A DNA stretch of 41,263 nucleotides from Lachnospiraceae bacterium (GTDB taxonomy: Bacteria; Bacillota; Clostridia; Lachnospirales; Lachnospiraceae). This document shows, in pieces, positions 6,918 through 13,916 of this stretch. The notes beneath the pieces are model-generated. The model was given only the letters and a program-made list of their open reading frames with translations, was not told the origin of the DNA and searched no databases. The number at the start of each line of letters is the position of its first letter. Position 1 is the first letter of the stretch. The stretch spans positions 1-41,263 of the forward strand of contig JAFTVH010000117.1 of assembly GCA_017465845.1 (NCBI GenBank). Direction: 5' to 3'. The position numbers and the translations under genes are program-made.

Positions 6918-8315
6918 ATGCCGGAAAAAGCGGCTTGTATATATTGTGGTATTGAAGCAGATTTATCAGAGTCAGATATTATTCCAGATGCACTTACAAA
7001 TGCAAGAATAACTAATAAAAATGTATGCAAAACTGAGCATAATAATAAATTTAGTGACTTATTTGAAAGTAAAGTTATAAAAGCACTTGCGTTTATAACG
7101 AATGAATTGGATGTGAAGTCAAAAAAGGGTAAGAATTATGCTTCATATCCTGCAAAGGTTGAGATCGCAGGGGTTGAATATGAGGTTTCAAAGACATCTG
7201 ATAGGAGTATATTTGATGGTCGAGTATTGAAGTCAACAGATAAAAAATATATGATGAGTTCTTTGGATAATTTAAAAAGGATTGTAAAAAATCCAGAAGA
7301 AGTAGAATTTCTTGATGTAAACAGCCTTATGATAGAGCAAAAAATTAGTATTAACTTAGACATATATTTTTGTGAAGAAATGTTTAGGATGGTGTCCAAA
7401 GTTGCATTTGAATGGTATTGTGCTAAAAATGGTGTAAGTGGTTATCATCAAGAATTTGAAAATATTGTTTCATATATAACTACTGGACAAGGTAAAAATC
7501 CGGTTACAATTATACAAAATGCGGAATTATATAAATTTTATGAAAAGCATGTAGATTTGGGCAGTCATTCTTTATTTGTATTTCAGGGAAAGGACAATAA
7601 AGTTAATGTTGTGTTTTCGTTGTTCGGTATAGCTATGTATCGTGTTATCGTAGCTGATAAAATTCCGGCATTTTGTAGAAATAATTTTATGCATTTGGAG
7701 CTGAGAACAGATTCGTCTAGAAAAGAAATCATTAAGGAGAGTTACGAACAGGCAAAAAGTTTTTTTGAAAGTGAATTGGCCAATAAAGATAATTTTGTTG
7801 AAGGGCCTATTGTAAATGGGGTAACGCTTATGCTTGGAAAACAGACAATGAACGCAGATGTAATAAGGTATCCATTTGTACTTGATATGATAAAATGTTT
7901 AGCAGGAATACATGATGATACAGTAGTATTTAATAAAGAAATTAAGGACATATTGTTGCATAATATAAATAATATTACGCAGGCTTCGCTACTTCATAAA
8001 AAGGCTATTAAGCGTTTTGTAAAAGAATACTTTTACGAAGGTCATGAACCTCTTAAGCTTAATCCGTTTTCGACCAATAAAAAAACCACGTTTTTCTTAT
8101 ATATTCTGTTTGCAATTGGTGTGTCTGGCATAGAAACAATAGATGATAGTGGATTACAAGAAATTGCAAAGAGTGCATTGTGCTTAGGTGCTGATACAGA
8201 GTTTGTAATAAATAATGAAGTTGAGAAAAACATGAGAGAAATAATTGTAAATACAGATAATTATTCTGAAATTCTAGAAAAGGGCGCAGATGTTATAAAA
8301 GAATGGAAAGAGTAG
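6918..8315 (+). CDS. Orphan HNH-like protein (accessory, possibly defence related)
   Basis: 465 aa; the ATG has a strong AGGAGGAATAGGGT site. The first 50 residues look like the start of an HNH_5-type module: CIYCG at residues 8-12, then LSESDIIPDALTN and NVCKTEHNNKFSD. In HNH_5 proteins I expect EHIIP with a catalytic histidine; here the same place reads SDIIP, with Asp. The nuclease may therefore be altered, inactive or a variant. The remaining 400 residues are not recognised; they are charged, mostly helical-looking, without a signal peptide or clear membrane segment. The gene is AT-rich compared with the transfer genes and ends at a very strong terminator, so it looks like an independently acquired cargo gene. 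No methylase or toxin partner is adjacent. Confidence 0.6.
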   Translation: MPEKAACIYCGIEADLSESDIIPDALTNARITNKNVCKTEHNNKFSDLFESKVIKALAFITNELDVKSKKGKNYASYPAKVEIAGVEYEVSKTSDRSIFDGRVLKSTDKKYMMSSLDNLKRIVKNPEEVEFLDVNSLMIEQKISINLDIYFCEEMFRMVSKVAFEWYCAKNGVSGYHQEFENIVSYITTGQGKNPVTIIQNAELYKFYEKHVDLGSHSLFVFQGKDNKVNVVFSLFGIAMYRVIVADKIPAFCRNNFMHLELRTDSSRKEIIKESYEQAKSFFESELANKDNFVEGPIVNGVTLMLGKQTMNADVIRYPFVLDMIKCLAGIHDDTVVFNKEIKDILLHNINNITQASLLHKKAIKRFVKEYFYEGHEPLKLNPFSTNKKTTFFLYILFAIGVSGIETIDDSGLQEIAKSALCLGADTEFVINNEVEKNMREIIVNTDNYSEILEKGADVIKEWKE

Positions 8316-8338
8316 TACGATTATACATAACAGTGTTA

Positions 8339-8378
8339 GGGCAGTTATAGACCGTAAAGGTTTGTAGCTGCCCTTTTT
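8339..8378 (+). terminator. Strong intrinsic terminator after the HNH-like gene
   Basis: GGGCAGTTATAGACC (8339-8353) pairs with GGTTTGTAGCTGCCC (8359-8373), 15 bp with three G-U pairs and a GTAAA loop. TTTTT follows at 8374-8378. Confidence 0.88.
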
Positions 8379-8384
8379 GTGTTT

Positions 8385-8573
8385 ATGGAAACTTCTGGTC
8401 ACAGTGTTCAAAAGTGGATTTTATCTTTATTGGGATTTCATAAAAATGACATTGAAACGGATGATCATGTCAAAGTTATTAAACTTACTAATGAAAAATA
8501 CAAATTGCTAGATATAGCCTCATATGAAGCATGTCAAGCTTTGTTGGATGAGTTATGCGATGCATCATCCTGA
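8385..8573 (+). CDS. Doubtful small ORF, 62 aa
   Basis: An open frame from the ATG at 8385 begins only 7 nt after the terminator T-tract and has no ribosome site, so expression is doubtful. The product is a soluble peptide with no domain I recognise. A second tiny frame starts at 8598 (MAEEEYFPFSDYELP, then stop) after a TATAAT at 8581-8586; it may be the stump of a larger gene. The interval 8316-8696 otherwise holds the terminator before it and a second hairpin after it. Confidence 0.25.
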   Translation: METSGHSVQKWILSLLGFHKNDIETDDHVKVIKLTNEKYKLLDIASYEACQALLDELCDASS

Positions 8574-8684
8574 TTTTGTATATAATGAAAGTTGTTTATG
8601 GCAGAGGAAGAGTATTTCCCATTTAGCGATTATGAGTTACCATAGAAATTTAGGTGTTTAACAGTTCACCATTCTTCTAGAAGG

Positions 8685-8715
8685 AAGACCCAACTCCTAG
8701 GAACATGGTCTTTTT
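8685..8715 (+). terminator. Possible terminator overlapping the 3' end of the xre gene
   Basis: AAGACC (8685-8690) and GGTCTT (8707-8712) form a 6-bp stem followed by TTT on the plus strand. The 13-mer GGTCTTTTTATAA at 8707-8719 is identical to that at 6559-6571 in the long hairpin. Confidence 0.4.
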
Positions 8716-9182
8716 ATAATGGTATCAGATGTAATTAAATTAGTGATCTGATTTTCTATATCTATTTGAACATATTCCCTGCTTGAAAATTTGGTACTTT
8801 CTTTATAAACAAGATATTGGGCTAAAGCCTTATTTATATTATCATCATCGAAAGAGAAGTGAATTGATTCCGGAATATAATTCCCTATTTCGTCTTTGTC
8901 TCCAGAAATATTCAGAGCCGTCTGCTCATCAAGCTTCATCAGTAATGTTATCACATCACTAACCGTATTGATTTTGTGAGAATAGAGCGCATTGATACTT
9001 ATACCTAAAGCATTTGCTATTTTTAATAACTGCTCTGGTTTGGGATTTCTGAGTCCACACTCATATTTTTTTATCATGGATACATTAATTCCCGATGCAT
9101 TCGCAAGCATTTCCTGAGACATATTTTTTACTTTTCTGTATTTCTTTATTTCTTCAGCAATAATATTGACATTATTCGACAT
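8697..9182 (-). CDS. Xre-family repressor of the accessory region
   Basis: 161 aa. On the minus strand AAGGAG lies 7-8 nt before the ATG. An HTH_3 domain fills the first 70 residues (EEIKKYRKVKNMSQEMLANASGINVSMIKKYECGLRNPKPEQLLKIANALGISINALY). The C-terminal 90 residues are an unrecognised dimerisation or sensing part. The gene faces a small plus-strand gene across three near-identical palindromes, one of which lies between the -35 and -10 of the plus promoter. Another lies just upstream of a TATGAT -10 candidate for this gene (9216-9211). This is the layout of a repressor that controls itself and a divergent partner, like phage or ICE switches. There is no peptidase motif for self-cleavage. 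Confidence 0.88.
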   Translation of the reverse strand: MSNNVNIIAEEIKKYRKVKNMSQEMLANASGINVSMIKKYECGLRNPKPEQLLKIANALGISINALYSHKINTVSDVITLLMKLDEQTALNISGDKDEIGNYIPESIHFSFDDDNINKALAQYLVYKESTKFSSREYVQIDIENQITNLITSDTIIKRPCS

Positions 9183-9224
9183 AGTGGACTCCTTGTAACT
9201 TGTTTTCTATATCATACCATAAAT

Positions 9225-9314
9225 GTTCTCATATGGGAACAAAAACTTGAAAAATATCTTGACGTTCTCAAAAGGGTACTTTATAATGTAAATAAAGGTT
9301 CTCATATGAGAACC
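9225..9314. promoter_or_regulatory. Three operators of the Xre repressor
   Basis: Op1 GTTCTCATATGGGAAC (9225-9240), Op2 GTTCTCAAAAGGGTAC (9264-9279) and Op3 GGTTCTCATATGAGAACC (9297-9314, a perfect 18-bp palindrome) share the half-site GTTCTC. Their centres are 39 and 34 bp apart. Op2 fills the spacer of the plus-strand promoter; Op1 covers the upstream part of the minus-strand promoter. The repressor is presumably the adjacent Xre protein. Confidence 0.8.
9259..9287 (+). promoter_or_regulatory. Promoter of the small gene at 9356, repressed through Op2
   Basis: TTGACG (9259-9264) and TATAAT (9282-9287) are separated by 17 bp. Op2 lies wholly between them, and Op3 lies just downstream of the expected start site. 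Confidence 0.8.
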
Positions 9315-9355
9315 TTTGAAAGAGGAGTTTGAATAAAAGGGAGGTGTGGAAGATT

Positions 9356-9628
9356 ATGTTAATCAAGCAGATTTTGGATTGTGATATAGCTAGTTGTTAT
9401 GATGCATTGCAAAATGATGTGAAATTAAAAGCTACCGATGACAGATTTTATTCTTTCTTGGAAAAATTCCCAGAAGATATAAAATTTGAAATGGAGCAAA
9501 CAGTTAGCGAATATATGGCGAGAGTGACAAGAATAGCCTATCTGCAGGGAATTGTTGATTTTACAAGGCTATATGTAGTTCTGAGAGATAATCCTGAGTC
9601 CATATTGCAAAAATATGTCGATACTTAA
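9356..9628 (+). CDS. Small protein controlled by the Xre switch
   Basis: 90 aa from the ATG at 9356, behind AGGGAGGTG about 11 nt upstream. Upstream in-frame TTG (9329) and GTG (9344) starts are possible but worse. The product is acidic and helical (TDDRFYSFLEKFPEDIKFEMEQTVSEYMARVTRIAYLQGIVDFTRLYVVL), soluble, with no domain I recognise. Its position opposite the repressor and under a promoter with an operator in its spacer suggests it acts when the repressor is lifted, for example in induction of the element. That role is an inference. Confidence 0.65.
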   Translation: MLIKQILDCDIASCYDALQNDVKLKATDDRFYSFLEKFPEDIKFEMEQTVSEYMARVTRIAYLQGIVDFTRLYVVLRDNPESILQKYVDT

Positions 9629-9638
9629 TGTAATGTCA

Positions 9639-9741
9639 CTATTTTTGCGGAATAATCGTGGATAGATAGCATAAACACCATAAAATGGTGGAATTTTGAA
9701 AAAATACACCAGCTGAGTCACTTCCGCAAAAATCGAAATAG
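9639..9741. repeat. Inverted-repeat segment upstream of the RNA and parM
   Basis: ATTTTTGCGGAA (9641-9652) is exactly complementary to TTCCGCAAAAAT (9722-9733). CTAT and AATAG flank the two arms, the latter offset by CGA. Within the 69-nt interior, CACCAT-AAA-ATGGTG (9676-9690) forms a second perfect hairpin. It may be a DNA site (origin or centromere) or a folded RNA; the sequence alone does not decide. Confidence 0.6.
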
Positions 9742-9800
9742 GTTTAGGATTATTACATACCAGAAAAATACAGGTATTGACAACTGAATAACACTTACAG

Positions 9801-10152
9801 GATCGAGAGCATATGCACTATATGTACTCGGCATGTGGATGAAGAATCTGCATGGAGCAAAAACTCAGGACGCTTTGAGTATGAGACTACTGCTATCATA
9901 TTAGTAGCTTGGAGATCGAGAGATAAAGAGCGAGAAGCGGAGAAGATATTCTAAATAAGGTCGTGAGTGGATAATAACCCATAGAGGGCAGGAAGACTGT
10001 CCTTATCCTCAAAATGGCACTAGAGGAGATAGTACTGTCAATGGCAGTGCGTCGTGAACGCAACAGCGGCTCATCTGTAAGTCCCGGGGATGAGAGATTA
10101 TACATTCCCAGGTGTACGGGGCAATGAGGGACTTGAGAGAGTAGACGTACAC
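9801..10152 (+). ncRNA. Candidate large structured RNA upstream of the ParM gene
   Basis: The 618-bp gap 9629-10246 has no convincing ORF, but it is full of local complementarity. Helices seen: CGAG/CTCG with CATAT/ATATG (9804-9830). CATGTGGAT/ATCTGCATG (9832-9854, loop GAAGA). ACTCA/TGAGT (9863-9880). CTACT/AGTAG (9887-9907). GGATAA/TTATCC enclosing GGGCAG/CTGTCC (9969-10008, loop GAAGA again). GCACT/AGTGC (10017-10050). GCGT/ACGC (10049-10061). CTCATC/GATGAG (10070-10094). GTGTAC/GTACAC (10112-10152). The loop sequence AAGTCCC (10079-10085) is complementary to GGGACTT (10128-10134), which would make a pseudoknot. Purine-rich loops favour the plus strand. I do not recognise it as a known family; it lacks group II intron signatures. 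Ends are approximate. Confidence 0.6.
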
Positions 10153-10246
10153 ATACATAAGCTCTATTTTGAAAGTGGCTGCATGTAGTAGGTTATCATG
10201 ATATTGACACGAGAAATCATACTGTAAATTATAGGGGTAATGTCAT

Positions 10247-11212
10247 ATGAAAAAAATAAGCAAATTAGAACAGAGAAAGGTGATGAAGAAAATGTTAAAC
10301 AATGTTGAAGTAATCGGTGTCGACCATGGTTGGTCTATGATCAAAACAGCATACTGTGTGTTTGCAACAGGAGTAAAGGAAATCCCCAATGAGCCACCCA
10401 TGCGGAATGACATACTGGAGTATGAGGGACGCTTCTATTCAATCGGAGAAAGACGTTTGGAAGTAAGGTCAGAAAAAACAGAGAATGAAAACTTTTATCT
10501 GCTGACACTGGCTGCCATGGCAAGGGAATTAAAAAAGAGAGGCAAATATGAGGCAAATGTGTATCTTGCGGCAGGTCTTCCGATTTCCAGATTCAGTGAT
10601 GAAAAGAAAGGATTCATTGAGTATCTGGGAAAGAAAAAGGAAGTGGTATTCCGATTTGAGGATGATGTGTTCCATGTACGCATTGTACATGTAGCGGTAT
10701 TTCCACAGTGTTATGGGGCTGTGGTAGACAGAATCACAGAATATACCCAAAGAGTTGTGGTGGTGGATGCCGGCTCCTGGACCATTGATATCATGCCTAT
10801 TGAGAACAAGAAGCCTGTAAACGGTGAATGTATCTCACTACAGAACGGATTGATTCCTTGTATGCGTAAGATCAACGAGAGATGCTATCGCTCCTATAAT
10901 ACAGAACTGGATGAAAGTACTATCCAGCGATATATGATGACCATGAATGCAGATGTGGATGATGAATATCTGGAGCTGATGAAGGAAGAGCTGCAGCATT
11001 ATGCAGATGGTGTGTACAATTCTTTGAGAGAGTATAAGATCAGTCTGAAAACCACGAAAATCGTGTTTGTTGGCGGTGGTGCAGTGGTGATTAAAAACTT
11101 CGGGAATCTGCAACAGAGAAATATCTCATATGTGGTGGATGTTAAGGCAAATGCAAAAGGGTTTGAGTACCTTGGCAAATTATCTCTGCAGAAAAAGCAG
11201 AGGGAGGGATAA
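10247..11212 (+). CDS. parM: ParM/StbA-like actin-type segregation ATPase
   Basis: 321 aa. Actin-fold signatures are in order: phosphate-1 VIGVDHGWSMIKT (Asp26), phosphate-2 VVVVDAGSWTIDI (Asp174) and the adenosine motif VFVGGGAVVI near the C-terminus. Proteins of this type polymerise with ATP and push DNA copies apart. The next gene, 3 nt downstream, encodes a small DNA-binding-like partner, so the two form a ParMR-type cassette. The start ATG is preceded by AGGGG about 9 nt upstream; in-frame ATGs at codons 13 and 16 are alternatives. A TTGACA at 10204-10209 with only a weak -10 lies just before. In an ICE this suggests a replicating or segregating circular stage. The centromere site is not identified; the folded region upstream is a candidate. 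Confidence 0.85.
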   Translation: MKKISKLEQRKVMKKMLNNVEVIGVDHGWSMIKTAYCVFATGVKEIPNEPPMRNDILEYEGRFYSIGERRLEVRSEKTENENFYLLTLAAMARELKKRGKYEANVYLAAGLPISRFSDEKKGFIEYLGKKKEVVFRFEDDVFHVRIVHVAVFPQCYGAVVDRITEYTQRVVVVDAGSWTIDIMPIENKKPVNGECISLQNGLIPCMRKINERCYRSYNTELDESTIQRYMMTMNADVDDEYLELMKEELQHYADGVYNSLREYKISLKTTKIVFVGGGAVVIKNFGNLQQRNISYVVDVKANAKGFEYLGKLSLQKKQREG

Positions 11213-11215
11213 GGC

Positions 11216-11599
11216 ATGGCACGTTCAGATGAAAATACGGTATTCTGTAGTTTTCGAATGTATCTTAGTAATCCGCAGCATCTGAGGATAGCCAAAGCCC
11301 TGAAGCAGCTTGAAAGGGACAAGACGAAAAGTAAGAATCAGTTTATCGCCGATGCAGTGGAATACTATCTGGATCACCAGGATGCTACCAAGAATGACCA
11401 GGATTATATAACCCGTAGTGAGTTGGAAAGGATGAAACTTGAGTTAAGGGAAGAGATTCTTACCACTTTGAGGCTTGAATTCATGCGGACATATCATCCG
11501 TATGCGATGGCACCTTTGCCGGAGCAGCCAATGCGGGAGCAGACGAAGGAAGAAAAACCCGACGATACGTTAATGGATCTGGTATCAGACTGGGATTAG
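11216..11599 (+). CDS. ParR-like adaptor protein
   Basis: 127 aa, starting 3 nt after the ParM stop codon. The N-terminal 60 residues (FRMYLSNPQHLRIAKALKQLERDKTKSKNQFIADAVEYYLDH) have the strand-helix-helix look of ribbon-helix-helix proteins, with the strand FCSFRMYL. The middle is a charged coiled helix and the C-terminal tail is acidic and Pro-rich, with a DLVSDWD end. In ParMR systems the N-terminal part binds centromere repeats and the C-terminus contacts the filament tip. The role is inferred mainly from the position behind parM. Confidence 0.7.
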   Translation: MARSDENTVFCSFRMYLSNPQHLRIAKALKQLERDKTKSKNQFIADAVEYYLDHQDATKNDQDYITRSELERMKLELREEILTTLRLEFMRTYHPYAMAPLPEQPMREQTKEEKPDDTLMDLVSDWD

Positions 11600-11615
11600 T
11601 ACGGAGGAAACTAAC

Positions 11616-11786
11616 ATGGAATTTATGAGAAAAATAGGGCATGGATGCGCATTGTGTTTTAAGGCAGTGTTATGGTTACTGCTTGGAATGCTGAAAATAA
11701 TGGTGGAAGTTGTAAAGGTGGTATTGCTGGTATTCAGTTTAATATTACGGTTATTTACCTGTTTTGTCAGAGCAGGTACGCCATAG
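11616..11786 (+). CDS. Small hydrophobic membrane peptide, 56 aa
   Basis: ATG at 11616 behind ACGGAGGAAACTAAC, a good ribosome site. The product is a Cys-containing start followed by one long hydrophobic stretch (KAVLWLLLGMLKIMVEVVKV then LLVFSLILRLFTCFV), enough for one or two membrane segments. It lies in a tight row of plus-strand ICE genes. The function is not known. Confidence 0.6.
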   Translation: MEFMRKIGHGCALCFKAVLWLLLGMLKIMVEVVKVVLLVFSLILRLFTCFVRAGTP

Positions 11787-11802
11787 AAGGGAGGTGATGG
11801 AG

Positions 11803-11895
11803 ATGGTAGAAACAACCGTAAACGGAAAGATGAAGGAACGGCTTACAGCATATATGGAGATGCTGAAGAAGCTTCATAAGAAGGAGGAAAAGTAA
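11803..11895 (+). CDS. Small charged peptide, 30 aa
   Basis: The ATG at 11803 has GGGAGGTG 8 nt upstream (an in-frame ATG at 11797 is an alternative). The product (METTVNGKMKERLTAYMEML-like, Lys/Glu-rich) should form one amphipathic helix. It is 16 nt after the hydrophobic peptide gene. No family is recognised. Confidence 0.5.
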   Translation: MVETTVNGKMKERLTAYMEMLKKLHKKEEK

Positions 11896-11930
11896 AATTG
11901 AAAAGGATTCGGGATGGACCCGGCAAAAGG

Positions 11931-11957
11931 AAGGTGGCTGTAGAAGCTGCCTTTTTT
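11931..11957 (+). terminator. Terminator-like hairpin just before the gene at 11976
   Basis: AAGGTGGCT (11931-11939) pairs with AGCTGCCTT (11945-11953), loop GTAGA, in a stem that runs into T6 (11952-11957). The T-run could also pair with AAAAAAA a few bases downstream, an alternative fold. Confidence 0.6.
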
Positions 11958-11975
11958 GCTGGAAAAAAAGCAGGT

Positions 11976-12266
11976 ATGAAGACAAGGAAGCACCAGATTA
12001 TTTTAGTATCGGCAAAACAGGACAGATTGCAAGAAATGCGTGATAAATTGTGTCTGATGATAATGGATCCAGATGCGGAGATGTCGCAGGATGCCCGGAC
12101 AGTTCTTTATGCTCAGATTGATGAAATACTTTATGCTCCCATGTTGATATGGAAAAATGGAGTACTTTATAATAGCTGGGCGAATTGTCTGAGTAACAGA
12201 ACAAATAGTGATATTAGTAGCGGAGATACGGAAGTGTCTCCTTTTTTGATGGAGGAAAGCAGATGA
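11976..12266 (+). CDS. Hypothetical ICE protein
   Basis: 96 aa from the ATG at 11976. A TTG at 11898 with an AAGGAGG site 10 nt upstream would give 122 aa, but that extension runs through a terminator-like hairpin, so I prefer the later start with low certainty. The product is mostly helical (QDRLQEMRDKLCLMIMDPDAEMSQDARTVLYAQIDEIL) and resembles the SpoVG/Spo0E-like small helical regulators only in general look; no family is assigned. Its last codons contain a second hairpin with T6, right before the next gene, with which it overlaps by 4 nt. Confidence 0.55.
   Translation: MKTRKHQIILVSAKQDRLQEMRDKLCLMIMDPDAEMSQDARTVLYAQIDEILYAPMLIWKNGVLYNSWANCLSNRTNSDISSGDTEVSPFLMEESR
12222..12247 (+). terminator. 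Terminator-like hairpin just before the DUF5688-like gene
   Basis: GGAGATA (12222-12228) pairs with TGTCTCC (12235-12241), followed by TTTTTT (12242-12247). It lies inside the last codons of the preceding gene and 15 nt before the next ATG. Confidence 0.65.
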
Positions 12267-13261
12267 ACTATGAAGAATTTAAAACAATAGTAAAACAAGA
12301 GTTTATGAGCTATCTGCCGGAAGAATATCAACATTTAAAGATGGATATCAGACCGGTAGAAAAGGTCAATACAGTAAAGGATGGAATGAGCTTTTTGGAT
12401 ATGAGCAAGGAAAGCAATATGTCCCCAACCATTTATGTGGAAGACATGTATATAAGTTATCAGGAGACCGAGGATTATCGGAAAGTGTTTGAAGATGTTG
12501 CAGCAGTGGTGGAAAAAGTATTGAAAGAGCCGCTTGTTACCCAAGAGAAGTTGGATTTTCATAATGTAAAGGACAATATTGTATTCCAGCTGATCAACAC
12601 AGAACAAAATAAGGGATTACTTAACAGCCTGCCACACAGAGAATTCCATGATCTTTCCATTATTTACCGCTGGATTGTAGGATGTGATAAAAATGGCTTA
12701 CAGAGTGTAGTGATAAAGAATGATCTGATGGAAAAGATGGGTCTTAATGAGGAACAGATGTTTAAACTGGCAGTAGTGAATTATAAAAGGCTGCTGGCAC
12801 CGACAATCTACACCATGGATGATGTATTACGAGAAACTTTGAGGGAAGAGGGGAAGCCAGAAGAACTTGCGGAGATCATGTTGTCCGGCATGACAGCGGA
12901 TGAAATGATGTGGTTCATCAGTAACAATGTCAGGATAAACGGGGCCTGCTCTATGCTCTATGATGATGTAATGCAGGAGATAGCAGAGAAAGTGGATTCT
13001 GATCTATATATCTTGCCATCATCTGTGCATGAAACGATTGCCGTATCTGTGAATATGGGGGATCCTTACGAACTGGCTCAAATGGTAAGTGAAGTGAACA
13101 TGAGCCAGATTTCATTGGATGAACGTCTTTCTAATCAGGTATACCATTATGACAAAGAATTGCACAAGCTGACTATGGCTACCAATGCACCTATGAAACG
13201 TCTGGATGGGTTAGTGGCAGAGCCGCAGTTGATTTATGGTACCGACTCCAGAGCCAGATAA
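12263..13261 (+). CDS. DUF5688-like ICE protein
   Basis: 332 aa, ATG behind GGAGGAAAGCAG. It fits my memory of DUF5688 proteins of clostridial mobile elements: N-terminal YEEFKTIVKQEFMSYLPEEY, a central IYVEDMYISYQETEDYRKVFEDVAAVVEKV and a C-terminal half with LPSSVHETIAV, MVSEVN and ERLSNQVYHYDKELHKL. The protein is soluble and acidic. The function of the family is unknown. It sits among the RadC and TOPRIM genes, so a DNA-processing or establishment role is possible but not shown. Confidence 0.65.
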   Translation: MNYEEFKTIVKQEFMSYLPEEYQHLKMDIRPVEKVNTVKDGMSFLDMSKESNMSPTIYVEDMYISYQETEDYRKVFEDVAAVVEKVLKEPLVTQEKLDFHNVKDNIVFQLINTEQNKGLLNSLPHREFHDLSIIYRWIVGCDKNGLQSVVIKNDLMEKMGLNEEQMFKLAVVNYKRLLAPTIYTMDDVLRETLREEGKPEELAEIMLSGMTADEMMWFISNNVRINGACSMLYDDVMQEIAEKVDSDLYILPSSVHETIAVSVNMGDPYELAQMVSEVNMSQISLDERLSNQVYHYDKELHKLTMATNAPMKRLDGLVAEPQLIYGTDSRAR

Positions 13262-13276
13262 GGAGGAGGGGCTAAA

Positions 13277-13381
13277 ATGATAGATTTGACAATGCAGGAG
13301 CTGATCACATTTATGAACAGCCATGAGAATGGGGAGTTTATCATTCATGTAGAGTTTCCAGAGGAGGAGCAAGATGAGTAG
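13277..13381 (+). CDS. Small acidic ICE protein, 34 aa
   Basis: The ATG at 13277 has AGGAGGAGGGG upstream. The short acidic product (MIDLTMQELITFMNSHENGE, then a strand and EEEQDE) fills the gap between the DUF5688-like gene and radC and overlaps the radC start by 8 nt (ATGAGTAG). The good ribosome site and the tight fit suggest a real coupled gene. No function is known. Confidence 0.6.
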   Translation: MIDLTMQELITFMNSHENGEFIIHVEFPEEEQDE

Positions 13382-13916
13382 AAATGAGAATCCGTTCGCA
13401 CTGGATGTGGTTTCTATAAGGCTTGTAAAGGACGCTGAGGTTATGTCAGATAAGCCAATACACAGCGTGGAAGATGTTGTAACACTACTCGGAGAGCGTA
13501 TGTGTGAACTGGATCGGGAAGTCATCTGCGTGGTCAACCTGAAAAGTGACGGAACCCCTATCAACTGTCATTTTGCCAGTGTTGGAGCTATCAACCATGC
13601 ATTAGCACATCCCAGAGAATTGTTTAAGGCTAGCATTTTATCAAATGCATCTCAGATGTTGCTCCTGCACAACCATGTGTCGGGTTCTCTGATGCCTTCA
13701 AAGGATGACGTAATGGTTACGGATCGGATGGTTAATCTTTGCGGACATATGGGGATTCCATTAGTGGATCATATTATAGTGGGAGGCAACAATCAGGAAT
13801 ACTTTAGTTTCCTGAAACAAAAAATGTTACCAGTGGAAAAGCTTCAGTACGAAGATCATTATGAAAATATTGATTTTTCCGTGCCTGTTGCTGCAGAGAA
13901 GGGGAGGTCAAGATGA
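13374..13916 (+). CDS. radC: RadC-like JAB/MPN-domain protein
   Basis: 180 aa. The JAMM metal site is complete: HNHVSGSLMPSKDD, with His99, His101 and Asp112 in HxH-x10-D spacing. It has the RadC-type flanks EVICVVNLKSDGTPI before and VTDRMVNLCGHMGIPLVDHIIVGG after. It has only the JAB domain and lacks the N-terminal HhH region of chromosomal RadC, as usual for mobile-element versions. The biochemical activity of RadC proteins is unclear. The stop overlaps the next ATG (ATGA), so it is translationally coupled to the TOPRIM gene. Confidence 0.88.
   Translation: MSRNENPFALDVVSIRLVKDAEVMSDKPIHSVEDVVTLLGERMCELDREVICVVNLKSDGTPINCHFASVGAINHALAHPRELFKASILSNASQMLLLHNHVSGSLMPSKDDVMVTDRMVNLCGHMGIPLVDHIIVGGNNQEYFSFLKQKMLPVEKLQYEDHYENIDFSVPVAAEKGRSR

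Noticed and set aside
6918-8315. Type II restriction enzyme call for the HNH-like gene
   Set aside because: No methylase partner is adjacent and the expected catalytic His is absent, so a restriction role is not supported.
9896-10105. Minus-strand 69-aa frame in the candidate RNA region
   Set aside because: No ribosome site or family; the paired helices explain the region better.
9639-10246. A second group II intron or remnant before parM
   Set aside because: No GUGYG start, no domain V hairpin and no reverse transcriptase nearby.
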